Positions 16,962-24,918 of a DNA stretch of 64,000 nucleotides are shown piece by piece. Every line of letters starts with the position of its first letter. Position 1 is the stretch's first letter. The DNA comes from Bin87 sp034420475 (GTDB lineage: Bacteria > Chloroflexota > Dehalococcoidia > Lucifugimonadales > UBA3495). A model generated the notes under the pieces. The model was not told where the DNA came from. It searched no databases and worked only from the letters and a program-made list of their open reading frames with translations. Made by a program: the position numbers and the translations under genes. The stretch lies in NCBI GenBank assembly GCA_034420475.1, contig DAOULH010000010.1, forward strand, positions 124,001 to 188,000, read 5' to 3'.

Positions 16962-18005
16962 ATGGTATCTGGGACGGAAAACGAAACGATGCGACCGGCC
17001 ATAGCGATCACCATGGGCGACCCCTGCGGCATCGGGCCGGAAGTGGTGGTCAAGGCGCTGGCCGACCCGCGGGTCTACGCCGCGTGCCGCCCCGTGGTGG
17101 TGGGCAACGTCCACGCCATGGAAGAGGCGGCGCGGCTCACGGGGCTTGGTATGGGCATCAACCGGACCGATGATCCCACGGCCGCCGGGGATGATCCCTC
17201 GGTGGTGGACGTGGTGGACATCGGGAACCTGAACCCGGAGGACATCACCGTCGGCCAGATCAGCATTCCCTGCGGCAAGGCGGCCATGGAATGGGTCAGC
17301 AAGGCCGGACAGCTGGCAATGGCCGGCGTGGTCGACGGCCTGGCCACGGCTCCGTTGAACAAAGAAGCCGCCGCGCTGGCCGGATACGAAGCCATCGGCC
17401 ACATGGAACTGCTGCAGGAACTGTCGGGCGCGAAAACGGTCGCCACGATGCTGATGGCCAAAAACCTGCGGGTGGTGCACCTGACGACGCATCGCTCACT
17501 GCGCGTAGCCTGCGACTACGTGAAGAAGGACCGGATCCTCGATTACCTGCGGCTGACCGACGACAACTTCCGCAAGTGGGGATTTGCGAATCCCCGGATC
17601 GGCGTGGCCGCGTTGAACCCCCACGGCAGCGACGGCGGGTTGCTGGGCAACGAGGAGGCGGAAGAGATCGCGCCGGCGGTGGAGCAGGCGCAGGGTGAAG
17701 GGATCAATGCCATCGGGCCGGTGCCCGCCGACATCATCTTCCACCAGGCGATCCAGGACCGGTACGACGTGACGCTGTGCATGTACCACGACCAGGGACA
17801 CATCCCGGTCAAGGTGTACGGCTTTGAAGAAAGCATCACCGCCAACCTGGGTCTGCCGTTCATCCGCACCTCGGTGGACCACGGGACGGCGTTCGACATC
17901 GCCGGGAAGAACTTGGCGGACCACACTTCGATGGTGGAATCGATCCGGATGGCGGTGGCCTTCGCCCGGGGCGACGGGCTGACGGACGGCTGGGGCGAGG
18001 GTTAA
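16962..18005 (+). CDS. pdxA: 4-hydroxythreonine-4-phosphate dehydrogenase family protein
   Basis: NAD-dependent oxidation of 4-phospho-hydroxy-L-threonine in the DXP-dependent route to pyridoxal phosphate. The ~347-aa product has ITMGDPCGIGPEV at the N-terminus, the metal/substrate motif LTTHRSLR, GVAALNPHGSDGG, the block CMYHDQGHIPVK, and DHGTAFDIAG. The PdxA2/DtnP subgroup acts on threonate 4-phosphate instead, and the sequence alone does not exclude it. No other pdx gene is present. ATG 16962 has GAGG 7 bp upstream. It is followed after 4 bp by a PaREP1-family gene and then proC. Confidence 0.9.
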   Translation: MVSGTENETMRPAIAITMGDPCGIGPEVVVKALADPRVYAACRPVVVGNVHAMEEAARLTGLGMGINRTDDPTAAGDDPSVVDVVDIGNLNPEDITVGQISIPCGKAAMEWVSKAGQLAMAGVVDGLATAPLNKEAAALAGYEAIGHMELLQELSGAKTVATMLMAKNLRVVHLTTHRSLRVACDYVKKDRILDYLRLTDDNFRKWGFANPRIGVAALNPHGSDGGLLGNEEAEEIAPAVEQAQGEGINAIGPVPADIIFHQAIQDRYDVTLCMYHDQGHIPVKVYGFEESITANLGLPFIRTSVDHGTAFDIAGKNLADHTSMVESIRMAVAFARGDGLTDGWGEG

Positions 18006-18009
18006 CGCC

Positions 18010-18543
18010 ATGAGTACCACCGCACCGGATCTGCCGGCGCACGGCATTCAAAGTACCGAAGACCGTCTCCGGATCAGTTTGCGTATGATCATCCAGGCCC
18101 GCGAAGAACTGAAGACGGGCAGCCGCTTGCAGGCGGGTGAAAAAGCATGGGGCGCCGTGGTGCAGCCGATGAAAGCCATCGCCGAACAACGCGGCTGGCG
18201 GCATAAGTCCCATCAGGACGTGCACGCGGTACTTAGCCAGCTCGTGTTGGAGTACGGTTTTGACAGTGACCAGGTGCAGGCCCTTTCGGAAGCGTACCGC
18301 GTGGGCCACGAGAATTTTTACGAAAATTTCCGCAGCCCGGAAGAGTTGTCCGAGATGATTGACGGGGTTGAGCGGGTAACGGAGGCGTTGATCGACCTGA
18401 CGACAATGCCGCCGCGTCCGTTCAGCATCACCAGCAACGTTCAGTTGCGACGGTTGCGACGCCTTACCGGCAACGACAGCTTGGAGATCGGCGATACTTC
18501 CGACATGGGATTTTCCCTGAAGCATGGCCGGGGTGAGGACTAG
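18010..18543 (+). CDS. PaREP1-family protein (copy 1)
   Basis: A 177-aa mostly helical protein with the pattern GSRLQAGEKAWGAVVQPMKAIAEQRGWRHKSH, then a second helical block ending FYENFRSPEE. This matches PaREP1/PaREP8 family proteins, best known from Pyrobaculum and scattered in bacteria. They look HEPN-like, but no activity is established to my knowledge. A paralogue lies at 25252-25758. It sits between pdxA (4-bp gap) and proC (4-bp gap), which suggests cotranscription. The C-terminal ~45 residues are basic and variable. Confidence 0.75.
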   Translation: MSTTAPDLPAHGIQSTEDRLRISLRMIIQAREELKTGSRLQAGEKAWGAVVQPMKAIAEQRGWRHKSHQDVHAVLSQLVLEYGFDSDQVQALSEAYRVGHENFYENFRSPEELSEMIDGVERVTEALIDLTTMPPRPFSITSNVQLRRLRRLTGNDSLEIGDTSDMGFSLKHGRGED

Positions 18544-18547
18544 GGTG

Positions 18548-19351
18548 ATGAACATCGGGTTTATCGGCGGCGGAACGATGGCCGAGGCCATCCTGGGCGG
18601 GATGCTCAACGCTGGCGTTGCTGACGCCGGCGACGTGATGGTTGGCGAACCCGTTCCGGCGCGACGGGATTACCTGGCGGAGAGGTACGGCGTTACCGTG
18701 TCGGGCGAAAACGGCGCCGTGGTCGACGCGTCGGAACTGGTTACGCTGGCGGTGAAACCGCAGGACCTGCCGAAAGTGTACGCTGACATCGGCGGTTCGT
18801 TCGGCGGCGGCAAGTCGCTGATGTCCATCGTGGCCGGGGCGACCATGACTTCGCTGGCGACCGGAATGAAGCACGACGGGATCATCCGCGTCATGCCCAA
18901 CACGCCGGCGCAGATCGGCGAAGGCATGACCATGTGGACCTGCGCGCCGTCGGTGAGCGAGGCGCACCGACAGGCCACCGACGCCATGCTTTCCACTATC
19001 GGCGATGCGATTTACGTCGATGACGAGAAATACCTCGACATGGCGACCGCGCTCAGCGCCAGCGGCCCGGCCTACGTGTTCCTGATCGTCGAGGCCCTCA
19101 TCGACGCCGGCGTGTACGTGGGGCTGCCCCGCGACGTGTCGCGCCGGCTGGCATTGCAGACGATCAAGGGCAGCGTGCAGTTGGTGTCCGAGACGGGCCG
19201 GCATCCCGGCGAGCTCAAGGACATGGTGACGTCGCCGGGCGGCACCACGGCGGAGGGACTGCAAGCCCTGGAGCGTGCCGGCGTGCCGGCGGCTCTGGTT
19301 GATGCGGTGAACGCCGCTTATCTGAAATCCGTGCGCCTGGGCCAGGGTTAG
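18548..19351 (+). CDS. proC: Pyrroline-5-carboxylate reductase
   Basis: Final step of proline synthesis: NAD(P)H reduction of pyrroline-5-carboxylate. The Rossmann loop GFIGGGTMAEAILGG opens the protein, followed by AVKPQD and RVMPNTPAQIGEG. The C-terminal dimerisation signature runs from ALSASGPAYVF to TSPGGTTAEGL, with the usual ~267-aa length. ATG 18548 directly precedes the Rossmann motif; earlier in-frame starts (18524, 18545) overlap the PaREP1 gene end. It is followed closely by yggT, a common bacterial neighbour. Confidence 0.95.
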   Translation: MNIGFIGGGTMAEAILGGMLNAGVADAGDVMVGEPVPARRDYLAERYGVTVSGENGAVVDASELVTLAVKPQDLPKVYADIGGSFGGGKSLMSIVAGATMTSLATGMKHDGIIRVMPNTPAQIGEGMTMWTCAPSVSEAHRQATDAMLSTIGDAIYVDDEKYLDMATALSASGPAYVFLIVEALIDAGVYVGLPRDVSRRLALQTIKGSVQLVSETGRHPGELKDMVTSPGGTTAEGLQALERAGVPAALVDAVNAAYLKSVRLGQG

Positions 19352-19377
19352 TCTGATTTCGCAACACGGCGATCCTC

Positions 19378-19653
19378 ATGTTCCAGATCATTGACCTCAT
19401 CATCACGCTATGCTACTTGCTGCTGCTCGCTCGCATCATCTTGGGTGTGGTAGTGCAGTACATGTCGACGCAAGGAAGCGGTACGCCGGACGTGCTGGTC
19501 CGTTTGTACGACGTCGTGTTTTCGTTGACCGAGCCGGTGCTGGGGCCGATCCGAAGGGTGTTACCACAGACCGGGATGATCGATTTCAGCCCGCTGGTGG
19601 TCATGATCGTCCTCGTAGTGGTCCGAGCCGTGCTCCGGGCGCTATTGGTGTAA
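19378..19653 (+). CDS. YggT family membrane protein
   Basis: A 91-aa protein with two hydrophobic segments flanking the family signature SLTEPVLGPIRRVLP...IDFSPLVV. YggT proteins are often encoded beside proC, as here, and are linked to osmotic or cell-shape phenotypes in some bacteria and plastids, but their molecular role is unsettled. It is at the end of the pdxA-PaREP1-proC-yggT run. Confidence 0.9.
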   Translation: MFQIIDLIITLCYLLLLARIILGVVVQYMSTQGSGTPDVLVRLYDVVFSLTEPVLGPIRRVLPQTGMIDFSPLVVMIVLVVVRAVLRALLV

Positions 19654-19695
19654 GGTCCGACCGGGCTCGGCGAGCAAGCGAAGCCGCGAGGTCTG

Positions 19696-20346
19696 GTGTC
19701 AAACTCGACGCCCCGGTCTCAATCAAAGCCTTGGACCGCGGGCGGACTACGCCCCGCTGATCTACAGCGCCTGCGCTCGGCCTACGCTGAGGAGCTGCCC
19801 GACGCTGCCGGCGCGTCGCCGCGCCTGGTGATCCTCTGCGGATTGCCCGGCACCGGAAAGTCCTACTTCGCCAGGGAACTGGCGCGCCGCGCCCCGTTCG
19901 TGTGGCTCAACAGCGACCGGACCCGAAAGCTGCTTGTCGATACGCCCAGCTACAGCCGCCGGGAGCACCGGCGGGTGTTTTCCGCGATGCACGTGCTGAC
20001 CCGGGGCTACCTGCGGGATGGGTACTCGGTGGTGTTCGACGCCACCAACCTCAACGAGAACGTGCGGCGGCCTCTGTATGAGTCCGCGGATGAGGTTGGC
20101 GTTGAACCGCTGATAATCCGGTTCACCGCGCCGGCGGAACTGGTGCACCGTCGGCTGGCGGATCGGGCCGAGGGCGTTGGCGAAGCCTCGCAGAGCGATG
20201 CCACCTGGGACGTGTACTCGCGGATGGCGGTGGCCGACCAACCCGTGCCCCGGCCGCACCTGCTGGTTGCCGGTCCGGAGGACGTTGCCGATGTGTTGCA
20301 GGAGGCGCTGCGACGGACGGGATTCCATCGGCGCAATCGGACATGA
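19696..20346 (+). CDS. P-loop kinase (AAA/zeta-toxin-like ATP-binding protein)
   Basis: A ~216-aa P-loop protein with Walker A GLPGTGKS around residues 49-56. A second motif, VVFDATNLNENVRRPL, is typical of the kinase family that includes PNKP-like and zeta-like enzymes, and RFTAPAELVHRRL is a possible lid segment. Substrates in the family range from polynucleotides to small molecules, so none is assigned. The GTG start is uncertain; the first ~35 residues are not conserved-looking. A 36-bp stretch of its 3' end (EDVADVLQEALR) recurs at 21261-21296, with only silent differences. Confidence 0.8.
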   Translation: MSNSTPRSQSKPWTAGGLRPADLQRLRSAYAEELPDAAGASPRLVILCGLPGTGKSYFARELARRAPFVWLNSDRTRKLLVDTPSYSRREHRRVFSAMHVLTRGYLRDGYSVVFDATNLNENVRRPLYESADEVGVEPLIIRFTAPAELVHRRLADRAEGVGEASQSDATWDVYSRMAVADQPVPRPHLLVAGPEDVADVLQEALRRTGFHRRNRT

Positions 20347-20371
20347 TCTTTGGCGCCGGAGCCGAGTGCAG

Positions 20372-20809
20372 TCATCCGTTATCCAGCGTGAAGTCTGCTT
20401 CCCGAACCGTGAACTCCAGCCTGTTGTCGGTGGGGTCGTAGTCCATACGCCAGCGGCGGATGACATCTCGGCCCAGCAGCGACGGCAGCTGGCCCCCCGC
20501 ATCCCCGGGTTTGGCAATGTTTATCCTTATCCGGTAACCATAGCGTTGTCGTGCCGTGTAGTCCCGGAACGACAGGACGGCCGGTTCCCGAAAGTAGGTT
20601 GACCGGCCGCCAATTCCGAGCGATGCCACGCTGTCATGCAGCAAGTCAAAGGGCATACCTGCTCTCATGCTGTCGTGCGGATGCAAATACGTAGCATCGG
20701 CCCCGGTGTCCACCAGAAGCGTTATCCTGGCGACTATTCCGAAACGCGGCAACGCGAGGCGACAGCGAACATAAGGTCGCGCCGCAGAGTCCAGTGAACC
20801 GATAATCAT
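20372..20809 (-). CDS. Retropepsin-like aspartic protease domain protein
   Basis: About 145 aa with a single-lobe retropepsin pattern. The catalytic-type motif LLVDTGADATYL lies near residue 35, with a conserved LLGRDVI block near the C-terminus, as in viral and bacterial retropepsin-like domains. Such proteins would be active as homodimers. ATG 20809 overlaps the upstream DUF5678-like gene stop as ATGA, so the two are translationally coupled; the frame also opens 18 bp earlier. No signal peptide is seen. Substrate is unknown. Confidence 0.75.
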   Translation of the reverse strand: MIIGSLDSAARPYVRCRLALPRFGIVARITLLVDTGADATYLHPHDSMRAGMPFDLLHDSVASLGIGGRSTYFREPAVLSFRDYTARQRYGYRIRINIAKPGDAGGQLPSLLGRDVIRRWRMDYDPTDNRLEFTVREADFTLDNG

Positions 20810-21123
20810 ACGACCATCGGCCCCCATTCCACGTCCAGGAAGGTTGTGACGACCTCCTTGCGGGGGATGCCTTGTTCATCAATGCGCTGCAACAGCTCCT
20901 CCAGGGTATCGGCGATGATCAGCACGTCGCCCGGCGCCATGGCGGCGAACTTATCGGGGTACAGTTTCCGCAGCGCCTCGCCCTGTCCAAAGAAACGGGA
21001 GACCAGCTCGTGCCACTTGGCTTCCGCTTCCTCAAAAGCCTTCAGGCTGCCGTACTCCGCGATGATTTGCTCAACAAATCCCTCCGGCGGCGGCCCTTTG
21101 ACCTTAACCTTCCGTTCCGACAT
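20806..21123 (-). CDS. DUF5678-like small protein coupled to the retropepsin-like gene
   Basis: About 105 aa. It has a basic N-terminus (MSERKVKVKGPPPEG), a helix, then a C-terminal domain: LRKLYPDKFAAMAPGDVLIIADTLEELLQRIDEQGI...FLDVEW. That pattern recalls DUF5678 proteins, which are often encoded next to retropepsin-like genes. ATG 21123 is preferred over 21174 because the extra residues are non-conserved and it has GGAGCAC upstream. It precedes and overlaps the protease-like gene by 4 bp. The partnership may be regulatory or processing-related; that is inference. Confidence 0.65.
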   Translation of the reverse strand: MSERKVKVKGPPPEGFVEQIIAEYGSLKAFEEAEAKWHELVSRFFGQGEALRKLYPDKFAAMAPGDVLIIADTLEELLQRIDEQGIPRKEVVTTFLDVEWGPMVV

Positions 21124-21195
21124 TGTGCTCCTCCGATTGCGCTCGTCCTCGACTGGCATCGCTGCGATCACCATTCTAGCATTCGCATCGGTCCA

Positions 21196-21261
21196 CTACG
21201 CCGCCCGCTCCAGGTTCAGCGCTAGCAGCCGCTCGAGGATCTCTCCGTCCTCCAAGTTCGG
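21196..21261 (-). pseudogene. Remnant of a restriction/methylase-type gene C-terminus
   Basis: The minus strand encodes LEDGEILERLLALNLERAA followed by TAG at 21196-21198. An LLxLNxxR ending is typical of the C-termini of DNA methyltransferase/restriction fusion proteins. Nothing of the rest of such a gene remains. The fragment stops where the plus-strand kinase-like repeat begins at 21261. Assignment rests on a short motif. Confidence 0.4.
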
Positions 21262-21296
21262 AAGACGTCGCCGATGTGTTGCAGGAGGCACTTCGG
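21261..21296 (+). repeat. Partial duplicate of the 3' end of the P-loop kinase gene
   Basis: 36 bp match 20278-20313 at 32 positions, and both encode EDVADVLQEALR. The four differences fall at silent or near-silent codon positions, so the copy diverged as coding sequence. The two copies flank the retropepsin/DUF5678 segment (20347-21260) as direct repeats. Copy 2 is now in the convergent 3' end of mcrC and continues open to a TGA near 21361. Confidence 0.75.
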
Positions 21297-21297
21297 C

Positions 21298-22509
21298 TTA
21301 CTGACAGCGTCGGTTGGACCGGCTCTCGTCATGCAGCGCGACGACTTTCCGGGCCAACCCTTTGATTCGAATCAGCGCGTCGTCCAGCGTGCCGGACAGA
21401 TCCAGGGCGGCGACTTCCAGCCGTTTACCGCCGTTCCGCACGTGATATTCCCGTGGTTCCGCCTCGTCCTGCGCGTAGATCAGCAGGCCGCCGGGCAGGT
21501 CGAGAGCCGTGGCATACGCGAGCAACTGGTACAAGTCGGCGTTGGGCACGCTGGCGTGGGTGATTTTCTTGTATTTGGCGTCGCCAACGAACACGCAGGT
21601 TGAGCCATCCCACCAAGTCAGGTCGGGCCGAAGGTGGATGCGGCCTCCATAGTCGAGGCTTTCGATAGCCTTTTCGCCGAATACGCTCGGTGAGACCCTG
21701 AGCTCATCACGCAGCGCCTCCGTTACGAACTCCTGAAAGACCGCGTTCATGTCCATCAGGAAGCCGGAGGCTCGAACCGCTCCCCGGCCCGTCTCAAATT
21801 CTCCGTGCCGCAGAATGAGCCGCGACAACTCCACGACGCCTCGGTAGTGTTCGTTCAGCCGGTCGTATCGTACTGACGGGACATCCTTCGGCGGGAAGTC
21901 CACCAGCGATACTTCCTCCAGCATCGCCGCCAACCAGCCCAGGTTGCGACGGGCCGGGACGGAGCGCAGGCGGGCTTGGCTGAGCCGGTAGGCCGCCGCC
22001 TTCACCAGTCGGTTGGCGAGCACGTCATCGGTGAACTCGTCGTACCGGACCTCTACCGGCAGCGGTACGCCAAATCGGCGGCGCAGTTGCTCGTCAAATC
22101 GGATGCGGCCCCGCACGGTGTACAGCGCCTCCTCCTCCGTCCGGTAGCCGTGCAGCAGGCCGCGGGCGAAAGCCCGGCGGGCGTGGGAGGTCAGGGCTAT
22201 CGCCAGCGCATCGGGCAGCGCGTACTCAGCGCGGTAGTCAAAATCTTCGGGCTGGAATTTGACCTTCCCAATGGCGTAGCAGGCCAGCGACAGCACTTGC
22301 GGAATGCCGATCTTTGGCTCGATGAGCACCGACAGATCGCCGATTTCAACGGCGCCGACGGTGGATTGCGGCGTCAGAATGTATTCGCTATCCAACCCTT
22401 CGGCGGGTTCAACTACGACCGACGCTGTGCGACGTAGCGCGTCACGCACTCCTGCGGAAAGCAAATGCGGGCCGCTACGTTGGTACTCTTGCAGGTTTAT
22501 CTCGCTCAT
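21298..22509 (-). CDS. mcrC: McrC family nuclease subunit of an McrBC restriction system
   Basis: A 403-aa McrC-like protein. The C-terminal PD-(D/E)XK nuclease core has Asp296 in LRPDLTWW and the D-x-K pair Asp310/Lys312 in VGDAKYKK. The N-terminal half has the LSVLIEPKIGIPQVLSLACYA region seen in McrC/5-methylcytosine-restriction proteins. It partners with the adjacent McrB-type GTPase. ATG 22509 lies within the mcrB frame (35-bp overlap) and has no clear Shine-Dalgarno site, so translation probably depends on mcrB. Confidence 0.88.
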   Translation of the reverse strand: MSEINLQEYQRSGPHLLSAGVRDALRRTASVVVEPAEGLDSEYILTPQSTVGAVEIGDLSVLIEPKIGIPQVLSLACYAIGKVKFQPEDFDYRAEYALPDALAIALTSHARRAFARGLLHGYRTEEEALYTVRGRIRFDEQLRRRFGVPLPVEVRYDEFTDDVLANRLVKAAAYRLSQARLRSVPARRNLGWLAAMLEEVSLVDFPPKDVPSVRYDRLNEHYRGVVELSRLILRHGEFETGRGAVRASGFLMDMNAVFQEFVTEALRDELRVSPSVFGEKAIESLDYGGRIHLRPDLTWWDGSTCVFVGDAKYKKITHASVPNADLYQLLAYATALDLPGGLLIYAQDEAEPREYHVRNGGKRLEVAALDLSGTLDDALIRIKGLARKVVALHDESRSNRRCQ

Positions 22510-24871
22510 CGGTTGCGACGTTAAAATCTTCCTCTACCCCTGCGGGGGAAGGTTGGGGTGAGGGGTCGTTGCCCCGCAGACTATTGAGGTCAAACTCCGC
22601 AAGCCGGTCATCGCCCTGTCCGAAGAGGCGTTCCTCGATGTACGGTAGTACGCCGTACTTCCAGATGCGGCGGACGGCAGCCTCGTCAAGCCCGGGCTTC
22701 ATAAAGTGGCTGGGGCCGATGGCAGCGTGGGGTTCGTTGCTCAGCAGTTTGTTTGCCTCGTCAACCACGTCGGCAACCCATGTCATGTCGGGAGATTTGT
22801 CATCGAGATACCGGCGGAGCAAACCCATGATCGGGTCTTTATCCGGGTGGAATTCCACGAAATAGAACCGGCGGCGCAAGGCCAGGTCCACCAGGGCGAT
22901 GGAGCGGTCGGCGGTGTTCATCGTTCCGATGATGTAGAGGTTTTCAGGCAGGCGGAACGGCTCATCGGAGTACTGGAGTCGTATGTCCTCATTCCGGTAC
23001 TCCAGCAGGAAGTACAGCTCGCCGAAAACTTTGGCGAGATTGCCCCGGTTGATTTCGTCGATGATGAGGAAGTGCTTGGTGTCAGGGTTGTCTTCGGCGG
23101 ATTTGGCTGCCCGCAGCAGCGGTCCGTCCTGCAACCTGAAACCGGGTTGCCCGTTATCCATCAAAGCGGGACGGTAGCCCTGCACAAAGTCCACGTAATC
23201 GTAGGACGGGTGAAATTGCACTAGAGTAACCCGGTCTTTAGAGCCAGCGATGTGCTCGGCAAGTTTGCGGCCAACGTAGGTTTTGCCCGTACCCGGCGGC
23301 CCTTGGAAGATGACCTGCTTTTTGTCTTCCAGCAGTGTGTTGATTTCCTCGAGAAAGTCAACGGGAAGATACAGTTCGTTGGCGAGGGTGAGGAGGTCAA
23401 TTTCGTGTTTGCCCTCACCGTCCGCTTCATCATGGTCAGCCAACTCGTCGTAGTATGAAAGCACTCCCCAAACTATGCCCTGAGCATCGAGGCGGTTGCA
23501 AATCGTCAGACCACGCTCCGCTGCTTCCTCGGTAAATCGGTCAAGAAAGCCAAGTGCGTACTCGTACAACGTTGCCTCGTCCGCGCCCGACTCTGGTCGC
23601 CCGTACCCGGTCAGTGCGTAGGCTTGATTGAATGCACCTACCCGAAACGGCGGATACTGCTCAACGTCCAGTCCCATCAGCAGTACGGAAATGACGTTCA
23701 TGCGTGTGCCGGGCCCGGACACAACTGAGCGGGGCAACTGGTCACTGAAATCTCGGATCCGCTGCTGGACCGGTGATCCACACTCTGCCCAAATCCCTTG
23801 AATTGCGGTAAGCGCATCAGCTGGGAAATCATCTATCCAACCGCGAAATCTAGTTTGTTGTATCCGGAAGATAAGGTTGCCGCCGATGCTGCGCTTGACC
23901 AAATTTTGCCAATCGTCAGAATAGTCAAGCACGGCGGTTCGAGCTGTTGCGATTCGGTGCGATATTGCCCGCTTATATTCGCTCTCCTCGGGTTCCAGCC
24001 GTCCGCTGGCAATATACTCTTTGGCCCGACAGACGAAATCGTCCCAAAGGTGGGACTGGTACCTGTCATCCCACCGTCCACGAATATCGGCATCATAGAA
24101 ATCGAAGTCACGTCCCAACTTGGCCTCAAGCCCACGACGGATCTGTTGTAGATTGCGATCAACGTCGTCAGTTGGGTCTACTACAAAGTGCGCAAAGTTG
24201 TTGGCACTGATGATGCCATACTTGCCAGTCCTGCCAATTCCCTCGAAACTATCCTGATGCACGATATGGAGGAGTATCTCTTTTTCTATACGGCCTTTAC
24301 TTTCGTTATTGCGAAGGGTCTGACTTTTTCCATGTACGTTGAATAGGAAATCTTTGTATGACCAAGGATCATTGAGCAGATCTTGCTGATTTTCTTGTTC
24401 TTCTTGCTTCCATTGCTCAACAAATTCAATGAGCGTGGCAAGTTGAAAATCGATAAGCGCAGCCCCTGCGCCGATGTTGATAAATCCAGGTTGGAGCGCA
24501 TCGCCAAGTTTGGACGGGATGGTCACTGGTTCAGACGACCATCCCAGTACGCGCTCGATGCGCTCTTTTTTGGCGTCGATGTTCAATCCCCAAAAGCTCA
24601 GATAGTAAACGTACAATACCTCCCCCATCAGTTGGTACACGCGCGGGGGTGCATCAGCGAGCTGACGTTCCAGTTTCCCATAGAACCCGTCTCCCGATAC
24701 GTCCGGCTTGTCCAGAAACCTCTCCCGCAGCTCGGCTAGATTCTCAGGCGTCCAAATCGCTTTGCCAGGCGTGAACAGCGAATCGTCGTTACGCAGCGCG
24801 CGGTCAACCCACATTTGAGCCGCATCGTACACTTTTTCTACGCCGTTTCCGGTCTTCTTGGCGCCCATCAT
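22475..24871 (-). CDS. mcrB: McrB-type GTPase of a type IV McrBC restriction system
   Basis: A 798-aa protein. The C-terminal AAA+ GTPase domain has Walker A QGPPGTGKTYV (residues 523-533), Walker B FLIIDEINRGN near 610, and the McrB signature MNTADRS near 660. The N-terminal ~480 residues form a large specificity region I do not recognise; it should read the modified DNA or other trigger. The start ATG has a weak GGAGG context. The C-terminal tail (SPQPSPAGVEEDF) is translated from a REP-like sequence and extends the protein over the mcrC start. Confidence 0.88.
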   Translation of the reverse strand: MMGAKKTGNGVEKVYDAAQMWVDRALRNDDSLFTPGKAIWTPENLAELRERFLDKPDVSGDGFYGKLERQLADAPPRVYQLMGEVLYVYYLSFWGLNIDAKKERIERVLGWSSEPVTIPSKLGDALQPGFINIGAGAALIDFQLATLIEFVEQWKQEEQENQQDLLNDPWSYKDFLFNVHGKSQTLRNNESKGRIEKEILLHIVHQDSFEGIGRTGKYGIISANNFAHFVVDPTDDVDRNLQQIRRGLEAKLGRDFDFYDADIRGRWDDRYQSHLWDDFVCRAKEYIASGRLEPEESEYKRAISHRIATARTAVLDYSDDWQNLVKRSIGGNLIFRIQQTRFRGWIDDFPADALTAIQGIWAECGSPVQQRIRDFSDQLPRSVVSGPGTRMNVISVLLMGLDVEQYPPFRVGAFNQAYALTGYGRPESGADEATLYEYALGFLDRFTEEAAERGLTICNRLDAQGIVWGVLSYYDELADHDEADGEGKHEIDLLTLANELYLPVDFLEEINTLLEDKKQVIFQGPPGTGKTYVGRKLAEHIAGSKDRVTLVQFHPSYDYVDFVQGYRPALMDNGQPGFRLQDGPLLRAAKSAEDNPDTKHFLIIDEINRGNLAKVFGELYFLLEYRNEDIRLQYSDEPFRLPENLYIIGTMNTADRSIALVDLALRRRFYFVEFHPDKDPIMGLLRRYLDDKSPDMTWVADVVDEANKLLSNEPHAAIGPSHFMKPGLDEAAVRRIWKYGVLPYIEERLFGQGDDRLAEFDLNSLRGNDPSPQPSPAGVEEDFNVATDERDKPARVPT
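22525..22568. repeat. REP-like sequence inside the 3' end of mcrB
   Basis: CCTCTACCCCTGCGGGGGAA...GGTTGGGGTGAGGGG is a palindromic sequence of the type usually found between genes; its translated form SPQPSPAG is characteristic. Here it lies inside the mcrB reading frame, 60 bp before the stop, and bridges into mcrC. Confidence 0.65.
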
Positions 24872-24918
24872 TGCCCTCCTGATGCCGTGCGGGCCAAAAT
24901 CATACTAGATTTCCCGCG

